Source of the DNA: an uncultured Bacteroidales bacterium
Lineage (GTDB): Bacteria; Bacteroidota; Bacteroidia; Bacteroidales; Muribaculaceae
Reading direction: 5' to 3'
DNA length: 64,000 nt
Assembly: GCA_947175245.1 (NCBI GenBank)
Contig: CAMWLW010000002.1
Span: 17,462-81,461 of the forward strand
The notes under the pieces were generated by a model, which saw nothing but the letters and a program-made list of their open reading frames with translations, made no database searches and was not told the origin of the DNA. Positions 1-8,244 of the stretch are shown one piece after another. Position numbers and translations under genes: made by a program. How positions within the stretch are numbered: the stretch's first letter is position 1; the number at the start of each line of letters is the position of its first letter.

Positions 1-282
1 GCTACAACTGTCATGTTTGCCAACCTCGGCACGGCTGAGACTGTCGCATCGATGCGTGCCCTCAAGGAGCTGCGCGCGGCCGGCATAGCAGCCGAGGTGT
101 ACCCCGACGAGGCCAAGATGAAGAAGCAGATGTCGTGGGCCGACTCGCGTAACATCCCCTATGTCGCCATCATCGGCGAGACCGAGCTGGCCGAGGGCAA
201 GATGACCCTAAAGGATATGAAGACCGGCGAGCAGAAACTCGTCGACACAGCCGGTGCCATAGCCACCATCAAGGGTGCATGA
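1..282 (+). CDS. hisS: Histidyl-tRNA synthetase, C-terminal part (5' end outside window)
   Basis: The reading frame is already open at base 1, so this is the 3' end of a longer gene. The visible 93 or so residues form a class IIa anticodon-binding domain: an alternating alpha/beta fold with a run like AGIAAEVYPDEAKMKKQMSW, then YVAIIGETEL and a closing T-G-E-Q-K stretch, as at the end of HisRS. This domain recognises the tRNA-His anticodon; the catalytic core lies upstream. The first ATG seen, at base 13, is internal and not the start. No terminator hairpin is obvious in the 33 bases before the next gene, so read-through is possible. Confidence 0.9.
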   Translation, partial: ATTVMFANLGTAETVASMRALKELRAAGIAAEVYPDEAKMKKQMSWADSRNIPYVAIIGETELAEGKMTLKDMKTGEQKLVDTAGAIATIKGA

Positions 283-315
283 ATTTTAAATTAATTTTAG
301 ACTCGTATATATTAA

Positions 316-933
316 ATGAAAAAACTATTATCGCTCATCGTTCTTGTGTGCAGTCTCGCGGCTGTGGTTCCGGCTGCCGCTCAGTTTCGTTACGGCCCCA
401 CGGTCGGTATCGACCTGACCTCGCTTAAATTCAAGCAGACACTTTTTGATGTAGACAAGAGCGTTGGCTACACCGCCGGTGTGCAGGGCGAATTGATGTT
501 CCCCGGCATCGGTTTCGGTATTGACTTCGCCGGCCTCTATACCCAGCGCGGTGCCACTCTCAATATGGGGCAGCGCGAGATATGGGCTGCCGACGGCTAT
601 GGACGCGAGCGTTCCTATCTGCACTATTTCGAGATTCCGGTCAATGTGCGTTTCAAGTGGACCCGTATGTCCGGACTTGAAGACTACATTGCGCCCTACG
701 TCTTTGGTGGCCCGTCGTTCTCGTTCCTCGTCGCCCACAACCGCAACAAGGCTCTCGACTATGCCGGCGGTGACCTCGGCGTACAGGTAGGTCTCGGTTT
801 CGAGCTGTTCAAGCACTGGCAGGTTCAAGGCTCGTACACCTGGGGTATGACCTATGCGCTCAAGACTGTGAAGCTCGATGACTTCTCGGCCCGCAACCGC
901 ACGTGGACTCTGCGTGTGGCTTATCTGTTCTGA
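316..933 (+). CDS. Outer-membrane beta-barrel protein (PorT/OMP_b-brl-like)
   Basis: A 205-residue protein with a classic signal peptide (MKKLLSLIVLVCSLAAVVPAAA, cleavage near residue 22). The rest is made of alternating amphipathic strands rich in Gly, Tyr and Phe, ending in LRVAYLF with the terminal Phe typical of outer-membrane barrels. About eight strands would fit the length. The family is common in Bacteroidetes and usually annotated only as outer membrane beta-barrel; no substrate or enzymatic motif can be read. It lies 28 bp before a second small barrel protein, and the two are probably co-transcribed. Confidence 0.8.
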   Translation: MKKLLSLIVLVCSLAAVVPAAAQFRYGPTVGIDLTSLKFKQTLFDVDKSVGYTAGVQGELMFPGIGFGIDFAGLYTQRGATLNMGQREIWAADGYGRERSYLHYFEIPVNVRFKWTRMSGLEDYIAPYVFGGPSFSFLVAHNRNKALDYAGGDLGVQVGLGFELFKHWQVQGSYTWGMTYALKTVKLDDFSARNRTWTLRVAYLF

Positions 934-961
934 TTCACTAATTTATTAAAACCCGTACATC

Positions 962-1486
962 ATGAAGAAAGCATTATTTATAGTTGTGCTGCTGACCGCA
1001 TGGGTCGGAGCGCAGGCTCAAGTGTTCGTAGGCGGTACTGTCGGTATCGATTTTAACACTGTCGGCTCTGATGGTGAGGGCTCGGTTACTACCTATACAG
1101 CGCAGGTCGCACCTGAGGTGGGCTATCGCTTTAACAAAACCTGGACTTTAGGTTTGCAGACAGTCTTTGGCGGAGTCGCAGTCAAGGGCGAGACTATCAG
1201 CCAGGTTGTCATTGCCCCTTATGTACGCGCTACATTTGCCCGTGCCGGTATTGTCGACTTCTTTGGAGAGGCATCTGTAGGTTACGGCCATCAGAATTAT
1301 GATGGATATGATGGTGTCAGTGGCGCCGTCATTGCATTGCGTCCCGGTATGGCTATAAATTTCAGTCGCCGTTTTGCTGTCATTGCCCGCACTAACCTTT
1401 TGCAATATGAGTATTGGGACGGGGTCTACGGTGTCGACTTCTCGATCAATAAAGGCTTCAGCGTCGGCGTTCAGATTAACTTCTGA
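962..1486 (+). CDS. Small outer-membrane beta-barrel protein
   Basis: A 174-residue protein with a signal peptide (residues 1 to about 19, ending AQAQ) followed by Gly/Phe/Tyr-rich strands and a C-terminal Phe (VGVQINF). The size and pattern fit an eight-stranded OmpA/OmpX-like barrel. Both this protein and its upstream neighbour begin the mature chain with a strand containing the phrase TVGID, so they may be distant duplicates. Function is unknown. The next 250 bases hold no terminator for this gene that I can see, only the promoter of the aromatic operon. Confidence 0.75.
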   Translation: MKKALFIVVLLTAWVGAQAQVFVGGTVGIDFNTVGSDGEGSVTTYTAQVAPEVGYRFNKTWTLGLQTVFGGVAVKGETISQVVIAPYVRATFARAGIVDFFGEASVGYGHQNYDGYDGVSGAVIALRPGMAINFSRRFAVIARTNLLQYEYWDGVYGVDFSINKGFSVGVQINF

Positions 1487-1516
1487 TCATAGATGTTGAA
1501 AAAATAAGCGTTTTGG

Positions 1517-1547
1517 TTGCAGATTTAAATTAAATAGTGTATCTTTG
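1517..1547 (+). promoter_or_regulatory. Promoter of the aromatic amino acid operon
   Basis: TTG at 1517-1519, exactly 20 bases, then TATCTTTG at 1540-1547. This matches the Bacteroidetes -33/-7 pattern recognised by the primary sigma factor. Transcription would start near 1553, giving a leader of about 190 bases before pheA that contains the leader peptide and terminator. Confidence 0.7.
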
Positions 1548-1576
1548 CCTCGTAATTTAAATAAAACCACAAATAG

Positions 1577-1633
1577 ATGAATCGATTTTTTAGCAGCGGT
1601 TTCTTTTATTACTTTTATTTTAGCCAAAAATAA
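1577..1633 (+). CDS. Phe/Tyr-rich leader peptide of the aromatic operon attenuator
   Basis: A short open frame encodes MNRFFSSGFFYYFYFSQK, 18 residues with six Phe and three Tyr. Seven aromatic codons are consecutive (1601-1621). It starts about 25 bases after the predicted transcription start and stops at 1631-1633, just before the antiterminator strand at 1636-1645. The operon downstream makes phenylalanine and tyrosine, so slow decoding of this run when charged tRNA-Phe or tRNA-Tyr is scarce would be the sensing step. This is classic leader-peptide attenuation; the assignment is inferred from sequence and context only. Confidence 0.85.
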   Translation: MNRFFSSGFFYYFYFSQK

Positions 1634-1635
1634 GA

Positions 1636-1733
1636 GCGGGAAACTCATTGCTTTAAAATCGTATTGAAAACTGAATATAATTTATATGAAATATGAAGTC
1701 CCGCAAGCCTTATAACTTGCGGGACTCTTTTAT
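1636..1733 (+). terminator. Attenuator: antiterminator strand plus intrinsic terminator
   Basis: The terminator is a perfect 11-bp stem, AGTCCCGCAAG (1697-1707) with CTTGCGGGACT (1716-1726), an 8-base loop and a T-rich tail at 1728-1733. The strand GCGGGA (1636-1641) can instead pair with TCCCGC (1699-1704), and CT (1644-1645) with AG (1697-1698), which destroys the terminator. A ribosome sitting on the leader stop codon (1631) would cover 1636-1645 and allow termination. A ribosome stalled on the aromatic run would leave it free and permit read-through into pheA. Confidence 0.85.
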
Positions 1734-1743
1734 TAGAGATGAT

Positions 1744-2592
1744 ATGAAACGAGTAGCGATACAAGGTATAGCAGGTTGCTTTCACGATGCCGCGGCGCGT
1801 GAATACTTTGCCGGCGAGGAGATAGCCATCGTTGAGTGTGATACATTCAATGACCTGTTTGATACGCTCGACACTGACGCTTCGATGCTCGGCATCGTGG
1901 CGATTGAGAACACGATAGCCGGCAGCCTGCTCCCCAATCACGAGCTGTTGAGGCGCAGCAATCTGACGGTGGTGGGTGAGACCAAGATGCGCATCAGCCA
2001 CGTGCTGTGTGCCCTCCCCGGAGAGACGCTTGACTCTATTACCGAGGTCAATTCCCACCCTATGGCATTGATGCAGTGCGATAATTTTCTTCGCCGGCAT
2101 CAGGGCTTCAACATAGTCGAGAAAAATGACACTGCCGGCAGCGCGCGCGATATCAAAGAGAACAATCTGAGGCACCGTGCAGCCGTGTGTGGCAGTTATG
2201 CCGCCGCGCTGTATGGCCTCGACGTGCTCGCTGAGGGTATTGAGACCAACAAACGTAATTTCACGCGCTTTCTCATCGTGGCCGACCCGTTGGTGGCTAA
2301 TGACCTGAAGCCGCGCCCCGAGCTTATCAACAAATCGTCTGTCGAGTTTACTTTGCCCCACAGTCACGGCGCGCTTGCCAAGGTGCTCACGATCCTGTCG
2401 TTTTATGACATCAACCTGTCAAAGATACAGTCGCTGCCCATTGTCGGCCGCGAGTGGGAGTACCGGTTCTATGTCGACTTCACGTTTGACAGCTATGTGC
2501 GATACAGTAAGGCCATTGATGCTGCCCGCCCTTTGATGAACGATTTTAAAATTTTAGGTGAATATGTCGAGTGTACAAATCCGGCCGATTGA
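1744..2592 (+). CDS. pheA: Prephenate dehydratase with ACT domain
   Basis: Converts prephenate to phenylpyruvate in phenylalanine synthesis. The protein has 282 residues, the usual length for a stand-alone enzyme. The catalytic part (about 1-180) carries the IENTIAGS motif and the NFTRF motif holding the catalytic Thr. An ACT domain follows, with HGALAKVL matching the GALV region, but the family's ESRP motif for Phe binding reads QSLP. The frame is open back to an ATG at 1693, but that codon lies at the foot of the attenuator terminator, so ATG 1744 is taken as the start. The 3' end overlaps the aminotransferase gene by 29 bp. Confidence 0.93.
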   Translation: MKRVAIQGIAGCFHDAAAREYFAGEEIAIVECDTFNDLFDTLDTDASMLGIVAIENTIAGSLLPNHELLRRSNLTVVGETKMRISHVLCALPGETLDSITEVNSHPMALMQCDNFLRRHQGFNIVEKNDTAGSARDIKENNLRHRAAVCGSYAAALYGLDVLAEGIETNKRNFTRFLIVADPLVANDLKPRPELINKSSVEFTLPHSHGALAKVLTILSFYDINLSKIQSLPIVGREWEYRFYVDFTFDSYVRYSKAIDAARPLMNDFKILGEYVECTNPAD

Positions 2593-3745
2593 CGGCATCC
2601 GTCCTGCCGACCGTGTGTCGGAGATTAAAGAGTATTATTTTTCGCGCAAGTTGCGCGAGGTTGCTGCGATGAATGCGCGTGGCCTCGACATCATTTCGCT
2701 CGGTATCGGCGGGCCTGACCGTGCGCCGGCATCTGAGGTGATAGAGACTTTGCAGCAGGCCGCCGCCGACCCGTCAAACCATTCTTATCAACTCACTGTC
2801 GGGTTGCCCGAACTGCGTAAGGCCTATGTCGACTGGTATCGTCGTTGGTATGGTGTCGAGCTCGACCCTGCTACCGAGATACAACCGCTCATAGGCTCGA
2901 AGGAGGGCATACTGCACATCAACCTGACATTCCTGAATCCCGGCGACGGTGTACTTGTGCCCAATCCAGGCTATCCGACCTACACCTCGGCTACACGCCT
3001 CGTTGGCGCGCGCATTGTCAACTACATGCTGAGCGAGGATAACGGCTGGCAGCCCGACTTTGACGCTCTCGAGGCGATGGATCTCAGTGGCATCAAACTC
3101 ATGTGGGTCAACTATCCCCACATGCCTACCGGTGCACCGGCCTCGCGCGAGACGATGGAGCGACTTGTCGACTTCGGCCGCCGTCACGGCATTGTCATAG
3201 CCCACGACAACCCCTACAGTTTCATATTGAGCGACCGGCCTACGAGCCTGTTGCAGGTCGATGGTGCTCGCGACATTGTCATCGAGATGAATTCGTTGAG
3301 CAAAAGCCACAACATGGCAGGCTGGCGCATGGCGATGGTGGCGTCCAATCCCACTTTCATCAACTGGATTGTCAAGGTCAAGAGCAATGTCGATTCGGGA
3401 CAGTTCAAGCCCATGATGCTCGCGGCAGTCAAGGCGCTCTCGCTCGGAGACGAGTGGTATAGGGAGCTGAATGCCGAGTATGCGGCGCGCCGTGAGGTGG
3501 CGATGAAGATAATGGACGCGCTCGGCTGCAAAGCTGACAAACGGCAGCAAGGTCTGTTCCTGTGGGGACGTATTCCCGACGATGAGCCGTCGAGCGAGTC
3601 GCTGGCCGACCGCACTCTATATGACAAGCGCGTGTTCATCACGCCCGGCATGATATTTGGCTCGCAGGGCGACCGCTACATACGCATATCGCTGTGTGCC
3701 ACACGCCCGGTAATGGAACGGGCTCTGAAACGTATAATCGAATAA
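2564..3745 (+). CDS. Class I/II PLP aminotransferase of the aromatic operon
   Basis: A fold-type I aminotransferase of 393 residues. It shows the N-terminal GIGGPD substrate loop, the NPGYPTY region, and the PLP-binding lysine in NSLSKSHNMAGWRM. The position between pheA and the DAHP synthase suggests it transaminates phenylpyruvate and/or 4-hydroxyphenylpyruvate to Phe and Tyr, though sequence alone cannot exclude another keto acid such as the LL-diaminopimelate branch. The gene starts inside pheA (ATG 2564; a GTG at 2558 is possible), so translation is probably coupled. Confidence 0.85.
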   Translation: MSSVQIRPIDGIRPADRVSEIKEYYFSRKLREVAAMNARGLDIISLGIGGPDRAPASEVIETLQQAAADPSNHSYQLTVGLPELRKAYVDWYRRWYGVELDPATEIQPLIGSKEGILHINLTFLNPGDGVLVPNPGYPTYTSATRLVGARIVNYMLSEDNGWQPDFDALEAMDLSGIKLMWVNYPHMPTGAPASRETMERLVDFGRRHGIVIAHDNPYSFILSDRPTSLLQVDGARDIVIEMNSLSKSHNMAGWRMAMVASNPTFINWIVKVKSNVDSGQFKPMMLAAVKALSLGDEWYRELNAEYAARREVAMKIMDALGCKADKRQQGLFLWGRIPDDEPSSESLADRTLYDKRVFITPGMIFGSQGDRYIRISLCATRPVMERALKRIIE

Positions 3746-3758
3746 ACTACATGCAGTT

Positions 3759-4832
3759 ATGAAAGATTTGAAACCGTTATTTGACAATATAGATATTACC
3801 CGCCGACCTATGGTGATAGCCGGCCCCTGTAGCGCCGAGACCGAGCAGCAGGTGCTCGATACGGCCATGGCGCTGGCTGCAAACGGTGTTAAAATATTTC
3901 GCGCCGGTGTCTGGAAGCCGCGCACCAAGCCTGGCGGATTTGAGGGTGTAGGGGTCGAGGCGCTCGCATGGCTGCGTCGCGTCAAGGAGACGACGGGCAT
4001 GCTGGTAGCTACCGAGGTTGCAACCAAGGCCCATGTCGACGCGGCTATCGATCACGGCATCGACCTGCTGTGGATTGGCGCGCGCACGTCGGCCAACCCG
4101 TTCGCCATGCAGGAAGTCGCCGATGCTATCGCCGCGCGCGACTGTGACATTCCTGTTCTTGTCAAAAACCCTGTGAATCCCGACCTTGAACTGTGGATCG
4201 GTGCCCTTGAGCGCCTGTACAATGCCGGCATTCATCGTCTGGGTGCCATTCACCGCGGTTTCAGCGCCTATGGCAAGCACCTGTACCGCAACATGCCTCA
4301 GTGGCACATACCCATAGAGTTGAGGCGCCGTGTGGCCAATCTGCCCGTCCTGAACGACCCGAGCCATATCGGCGGTAAGCGCGAGCTTATAGCCTCCATC
4401 TCACAGCAGGCCCTCGACATGGGCTTTGACGGCTTCATCATCGAGAGCCATTGTGACCCCGACCAGGCCTGGAGCGACAAGGGCCAGCAGGTGACGCCCG
4501 AGGTGCTTGACTTCATTCTCAGCACCCTCGTCATACGTGACTCGACCTCGACCACCGAGAGCCTTCAGCAGTTGCGCAAGCAGATTGACAACCTCGACAA
4601 CGAATTGCTCGAGATTCTGAACAAGCGCATGAGGGTGGCGTGTGAGATTGGACAGTACAAAAAGGAACACCGCATGCCCGTAGTGCAGGCGGGCCGATAT
4701 GACGACCTGATGAGTCTGCGCGTCAAGCAGGCTCAGGAGATGGGTATGTCGCCCGATTTTATGCGCAAGGTGCTGTCGGCAATACACGAGGAGTCGGTAA
4801 GACGTCAGCTTGAAATTCTAAACCGTTTGTAA
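3759..4832 (+). CDS. Bifunctional DAHP synthase / chorismate mutase
   Basis: First step of the shikimate pathway fused to the branch-point step. Residues 1 to about 260 form a type I-beta DAHP synthase (KDO8P synthase-like), with AGPCSAE at about 21-27 and conserved KPRTKPGGF and SHCDPD stretches. Residues about 265-357 form an AroQ-type helical chorismate mutase (LRKQIDNLDNELLEILNKR, then EIGQYKKEH). The fusion is known in Bacteroidetes and some Firmicutes, where the mutase domain can also act as an allosteric sensor for prephenate. It sits 13 bp after the aminotransferase and 2 bp before tyrA in the same operon. Confidence 0.93.
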   Translation: MKDLKPLFDNIDITRRPMVIAGPCSAETEQQVLDTAMALAANGVKIFRAGVWKPRTKPGGFEGVGVEALAWLRRVKETTGMLVATEVATKAHVDAAIDHGIDLLWIGARTSANPFAMQEVADAIAARDCDIPVLVKNPVNPDLELWIGALERLYNAGIHRLGAIHRGFSAYGKHLYRNMPQWHIPIELRRRVANLPVLNDPSHIGGKRELIASISQQALDMGFDGFIIESHCDPDQAWSDKGQQVTPEVLDFILSTLVIRDSTSTTESLQQLRKQIDNLDNELLEILNKRMRVACEIGQYKKEHRMPVVQAGRYDDLMSLRVKQAQEMGMSPDFMRKVLSAIHEESVRRQLEILNRL

Positions 4833-4834
4833 TC

Positions 4835-5608
4835 ATGAAAATACTTATACTGGGTGCCGGCAAGATGGGCACGTTCTTCTGCGACTTGCTGTCGTTTGAC
4901 CATGAGGTAGCGGTGTATGACACCGACCCCACGTGGCTGCGTTTCACCTACAATGCACAGCGTTTTACATCGCTCGACGAGGTTGACGCGTTCAACCCCA
5001 AGCTCGTGATAAACGCCGCCACGGTGAAATATACGCTCAGCGCTTTCGAAGCCGTGCTGCCTCACTTGTCGCCCGATACCATTCTGAGTGATATCGCGTC
5101 GGTTAAGACAGGCCTGCCCGAGTTTTATGCCGGGTGCGGTCATCCGTTCGTGTCAACCCACCCGATGTTCGGCCCGACATTTGCCACGCTAAGTAACCTG
5201 TCAAGCGAGAACGCTATCATCATAAGCGAGGGCGACGATCTGGGTAAAGCCTTCTTCAGGCAGCTATACTCGGGGCTGAATCTGCACATTGAGGAATACA
5301 CATTTCGTCAGCATGACGAAACGATAGCCTATTCGCTGTCGATACCGTTCGCCTCGACGCTGGTATTCGGCTCGATAATGAAGCATCAGGATGCACCCGG
5401 CACCACGTTCAAACGCCATCTTGCAATAGCCCACGGTCTGATGAGCGAAGACGACTATCTGCTCACCGAGATACTTTTCAATCCGCACACTTCAGGCCAG
5501 TTGCAGCTCATACGCGAGCAGCTTGCCGAACTGCAGGATATAATCGAACGCCGCGACTCCGTCGCCATGAAACACTACCTCGACCGCGTCCGCGCCAACC
5601 TCAGCTAA
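4835..5608 (+). CDS. tyrA: Prephenate dehydrogenase
   Basis: Oxidatively decarboxylates prephenate to 4-hydroxyphenylpyruvate in tyrosine synthesis, using NAD(P). The 257-residue protein starts with a Rossmann motif GAGKMG (about 7-12). It has the family's STHPMFGP segment with the substrate-binding His, and a helical C-terminal dimerisation half. No ACT domain is present. It is the last gene of the pheA operon, only 2 bp after the DAHP synthase gene. No clear terminator hairpin follows before the AraC gene about 110 bp on. Confidence 0.92.
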   Translation: MKILILGAGKMGTFFCDLLSFDHEVAVYDTDPTWLRFTYNAQRFTSLDEVDAFNPKLVINAATVKYTLSAFEAVLPHLSPDTILSDIASVKTGLPEFYAGCGHPFVSTHPMFGPTFATLSNLSSENAIIISEGDDLGKAFFRQLYSGLNLHIEEYTFRQHDETIAYSLSIPFASTLVFGSIMKHQDAPGTTFKRHLAIAHGLMSEDDYLLTEILFNPHTSGQLQLIREQLAELQDIIERRDSVAMKHYLDRVRANLS

Positions 5609-5715
5609 CGTCTCCCGGTATTGAAAAGTGTGTTTTTGTAGTGTATTTTATTGATAGTTAGTGATATATGATTGATGAAATACTTCTGCTGTCAAGCTCT
5701 TAATATTATAGGTTT

Positions 5716-6546
5716 ATGGCCGGGCATTTACATGAAATGATTGTTTTCTCGGAGGAGTTTACGCTCATAAACTCTCCGGCGTTCTATGACTGCGTAGTGC
5801 ATCTGATATGTACCGAGGGGACAGGTAGTTTCTTGTACAACGACCGCAGGTTTTCAATTTCAAAGAACGATATTGCTGTAATATCACGACCACAGCGGGT
5901 GTCGGCAATAAGGGCCGATGAGAACTTCAGATGTGAGTATATTGCTGCACCTGATAAATTTCTTCATAATCTCCTGCCTGTGAATAACTATTCGATTCAG
6001 GGATGTGTTAGCCTCTTTGAAAATCCGATTATAAGGGTCTCTGAGATAGACGCATCACGCTTCAGAGCCGACCTGGCCGCTATAAGAGCGAGAATTGACA
6101 ATATTGACCATCGATTCTATCAGGAGTTGATGGGTAGCGTGTTACTGACGATGGTCTATGATTTGTTCGACTTCCATGCCAAAACTAATGACAATATTCT
6201 GACCACCGACCGTGTGGGCTACATTACATCTCAGTTCTTCACGCTGATAGAGGGAGGGAGACCGAAGACCCAAAGAGAGGTATCGCACTATGCGGCGCAA
6301 CTTCATGTGACTCCAAAGTACCTGTCTGATACGATAAAACGCGTGACAGGCTCAAGTGTATCCACCCACATCAACAATGCGGCCAAAGCAATAGCTTTGG
6401 CCTATCTTAAAGACAGCACTCTGTCGGTGTCACAAATCGCAGATGAGATGAATTTCTCCTCACTTAGCTATTTCAGCCGTTTCTGCGTTAAGCATATCGG
6501 GATGTCACCCGTGAAATTCCGTACTGCCGGCGCCGGGAAATCCTAA
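5716..6546 (+). CDS. AraC-family transcriptional regulator
   Basis: A 276-residue protein. The N-terminal half resembles a cupin-like sensor, and the last 100 residues form the double helix-turn-helix DNA-binding domain (helix containing KYLSDTIKRVTG, then SVSQIADEMNFSSLSYFSRFCVK). Its closing segment HIGMSPVKFR is the usual AraC end. It faces, and stops 11 bp from, the SDR gene on the other strand. The convergent SDR, aldo/keto reductase and flavodoxin genes are plausible targets (inference). The ligand is unknown. Confidence 0.88.
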   Translation: MAGHLHEMIVFSEEFTLINSPAFYDCVVHLICTEGTGSFLYNDRRFSISKNDIAVISRPQRVSAIRADENFRCEYIAAPDKFLHNLLPVNNYSIQGCVSLFENPIIRVSEIDASRFRADLAAIRARIDNIDHRFYQELMGSVLLTMVYDLFDFHAKTNDNILTTDRVGYITSQFFTLIEGGRPKTQREVSHYAAQLHVTPKYLSDTIKRVTGSSVSTHINNAAKAIALAYLKDSTLSVSQIADEMNFSSLSYFSRFCVKHIGMSPVKFRTAGAGKS

Positions 6547-6557
6547 TAATCAGCAGG

Positions 6558-7391
6558 CTATTCCCGAGGTTGCAAGGGGCCGTAGAAGTATGATGCAGTG
6601 GCTCCGCCGTCGATAAGGAAATCAGCCCCCGTGATAAATGCCCCTTGTGGTCTCATCAGCAATTCGGCTACGTTTGCCACCTCGTCAGCAGTTCCAGGAC
6701 GCCCTGCCGGGCACTTGGCAAACATATTTTTATAGAAATCGCCGCGTGGCCCATTGAACTCGTCAAGTGCAAGAGGTGTGACTATGATACCGGGCGATAT
6801 AGAGTTGATGCGCGCGCCACGCTCACCCCATTTCACCGCTTCGGCCATCACACGTTTAACGTTGCATCGCTTCGCCATCTGGTAGGCGTGGAGCGTGTTT
6901 TCGATATTCTTGGGCTGTAGCATGGGGAGTGACAGCAGCTCTTCGGTTGGAGTCATGGCAAGAAGCCGATCCTGTTCCGGGGTAAGTGCAGGCATGCGAT
7001 GTCCCGACTGGCTTGAGATGGTCACGCCTGTACCGCCCTCGGCAATAACTTTACCCACTTCTTCAAGCAGAACGGCTGTACCATAGAGATCAACTTTCAG
7101 TATTGCCTCTATAGGAGCCTGCGATGGCGATACTCCGGCTGCATTGACAAGCATGGTTATGTCACCATATTTTTGAGCTTCGGCAATAATACCTTTTATT
7201 GATTCTCGGCTCGATAGATCCATTGTTACAGCCACGGCATCAAAGCCGGCTTTGTTCAAGATATCGGCAATCGTGTCGGCATTTTTAATATTCTTGTCAC
7301 CGACTATAATTTTCATGCCGTAGCCCATGCGTCGGGCTATAGCCATACCTATCTGACCGGCTCCGGCCAGTATCATTACATTTTTCATCAT
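6558..7391 (-). CDS. Short-chain dehydrogenase/reductase (SDR)
   Basis: A 277-residue NAD(P)-dependent oxidoreductase with a glycine-rich GAGQIG nucleotide site near residue 11, NAAG in strand 4, the catalytic Ser in SSQSGH and the YQMAK Tyr-Lys pair. The C-terminal part has the SPG(I)-T-P segment of classical SDRs. Substrate unknown. It is the last gene of a three-gene minus-strand unit with an aldo/keto reductase 7 bp upstream and an exported flavodoxin before that, which suggests a shared redox or carbonyl-detoxifying role. Confidence 0.85.
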   Translation of the reverse strand: MMKNVMILAGAGQIGMAIARRMGYGMKIIVGDKNIKNADTIADILNKAGFDAVAVTMDLSSRESIKGIIAEAQKYGDITMLVNAAGVSPSQAPIEAILKVDLYGTAVLLEEVGKVIAEGGTGVTISSQSGHRMPALTPEQDRLLAMTPTEELLSLPMLQPKNIENTLHAYQMAKRCNVKRVMAEAVKWGERGARINSISPGIIVTPLALDEFNGPRGDFYKNMFAKCPAGRPGTADEVANVAELLMRPQGAFITGADFLIDGGATASYFYGPLQPRE

Positions 7392-7398
7392 ATATCAG

Positions 7399-8238
7399 TT
7401 ATCTCCAGCCCATGAACATCTTCGTTACCTCGGGGTCGTGATGGTCAAAGAATAGGCTTTTGCCCGTGTCAAGTCGGGCAATATCGGCCATATCCTCATC
7501 GCTGAGTTTAAAGTCGAGGATGTTGAGATTCTGCTCCATGCGCTCTATGTGGACTGACTTAGGAATGATTATCACGCCACGTTGAACGAGCCAGCTAAGT
7601 GCAACCTGTGCCACACTCTTGCCATATTTCTTACCGATAGCCCCCAGCACGGGATTTGTGAACAGGTTGTTGCGACCCTCGGCGAGTGGCCCCCATGACA
7701 TGATGCGGCAGCCAAGTTCGTCCATATATTTCTGAGCCTCGACCTGCTGGTCGAACACATGAGTCTCAACCTGATTAACCATCGGGGGAATCTCTACATT
7801 GTTGGCGAGGTCAATGAGATGATCGGGGTAGAAATTGCTGACACCGATTGCGCGTAGTTTGCCATCTTTGTAGGCTTCCTCAAGAGCACGGTATGCGCCA
7901 TAGCGGTCGCAGAACGGCTGATGCAGGAGCATGAGGTCGATGTAATCGGTTCTCAGTTTGTGCAGGCTTTCTTCAATCGAGGCCTTAGTCTTTTCATAGC
8001 CGTAGTTTGAAATCCATACCTTTGAAACGATAAAGAGCTCTTCGCGTGGTATGCCGCTTTTGGCTACAGCTGCCCCGACACCCTCTTCATTATGGTATGC
8101 CTGGGCGGTATCGATCATGCGGTAGCCTACTTTGAGGGCATCGTTTACACATCTTTCACACTCGGCCGGGTCTTCCTGATAGACTCCGTAACCTATTTGC
8201 GGCATCTCAACGCCGTTACTGAGTTTTATAGTATTCAT
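7399..8238 (-). CDS. Aldo/keto reductase
   Basis: A 279-residue TIM-barrel NADPH oxidoreductase of the 2,5-diketogluconate reductase type. The catalytic tetrad is readable: Asp and Tyr in DTAQAYHNE, Lys in IVSKVW and His in LLHQPF. The C-terminal IPKSVHIERM segment binds the cofactor phosphate. It reduces aldehydes or ketones, but the natural substrate cannot be told. It lies 7 bp downstream of the flavodoxin gene and 7 bp upstream of the SDR gene, so all three are almost certainly one transcript. Confidence 0.9.
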   Translation of the reverse strand: MNTIKLSNGVEMPQIGYGVYQEDPAECERCVNDALKVGYRMIDTAQAYHNEEGVGAAVAKSGIPREELFIVSKVWISNYGYEKTKASIEESLHKLRTDYIDLMLLHQPFCDRYGAYRALEEAYKDGKLRAIGVSNFYPDHLIDLANNVEIPPMVNQVETHVFDQQVEAQKYMDELGCRIMSWGPLAEGRNNLFTNPVLGAIGKKYGKSVAQVALSWLVQRGVIIIPKSVHIERMEQNLNILDFKLSDEDMADIARLDTGKSLFFDHHDPEVTKMFMGWR

Positions 8239-8244
8239 GTTATA

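Noticed and set aside
1693..1743. Upstream ATG extending pheA by 17 codons
   Set aside because: The codons are the terminator stem-loop of the attenuator; the family N-terminus begins at ATG 1744.
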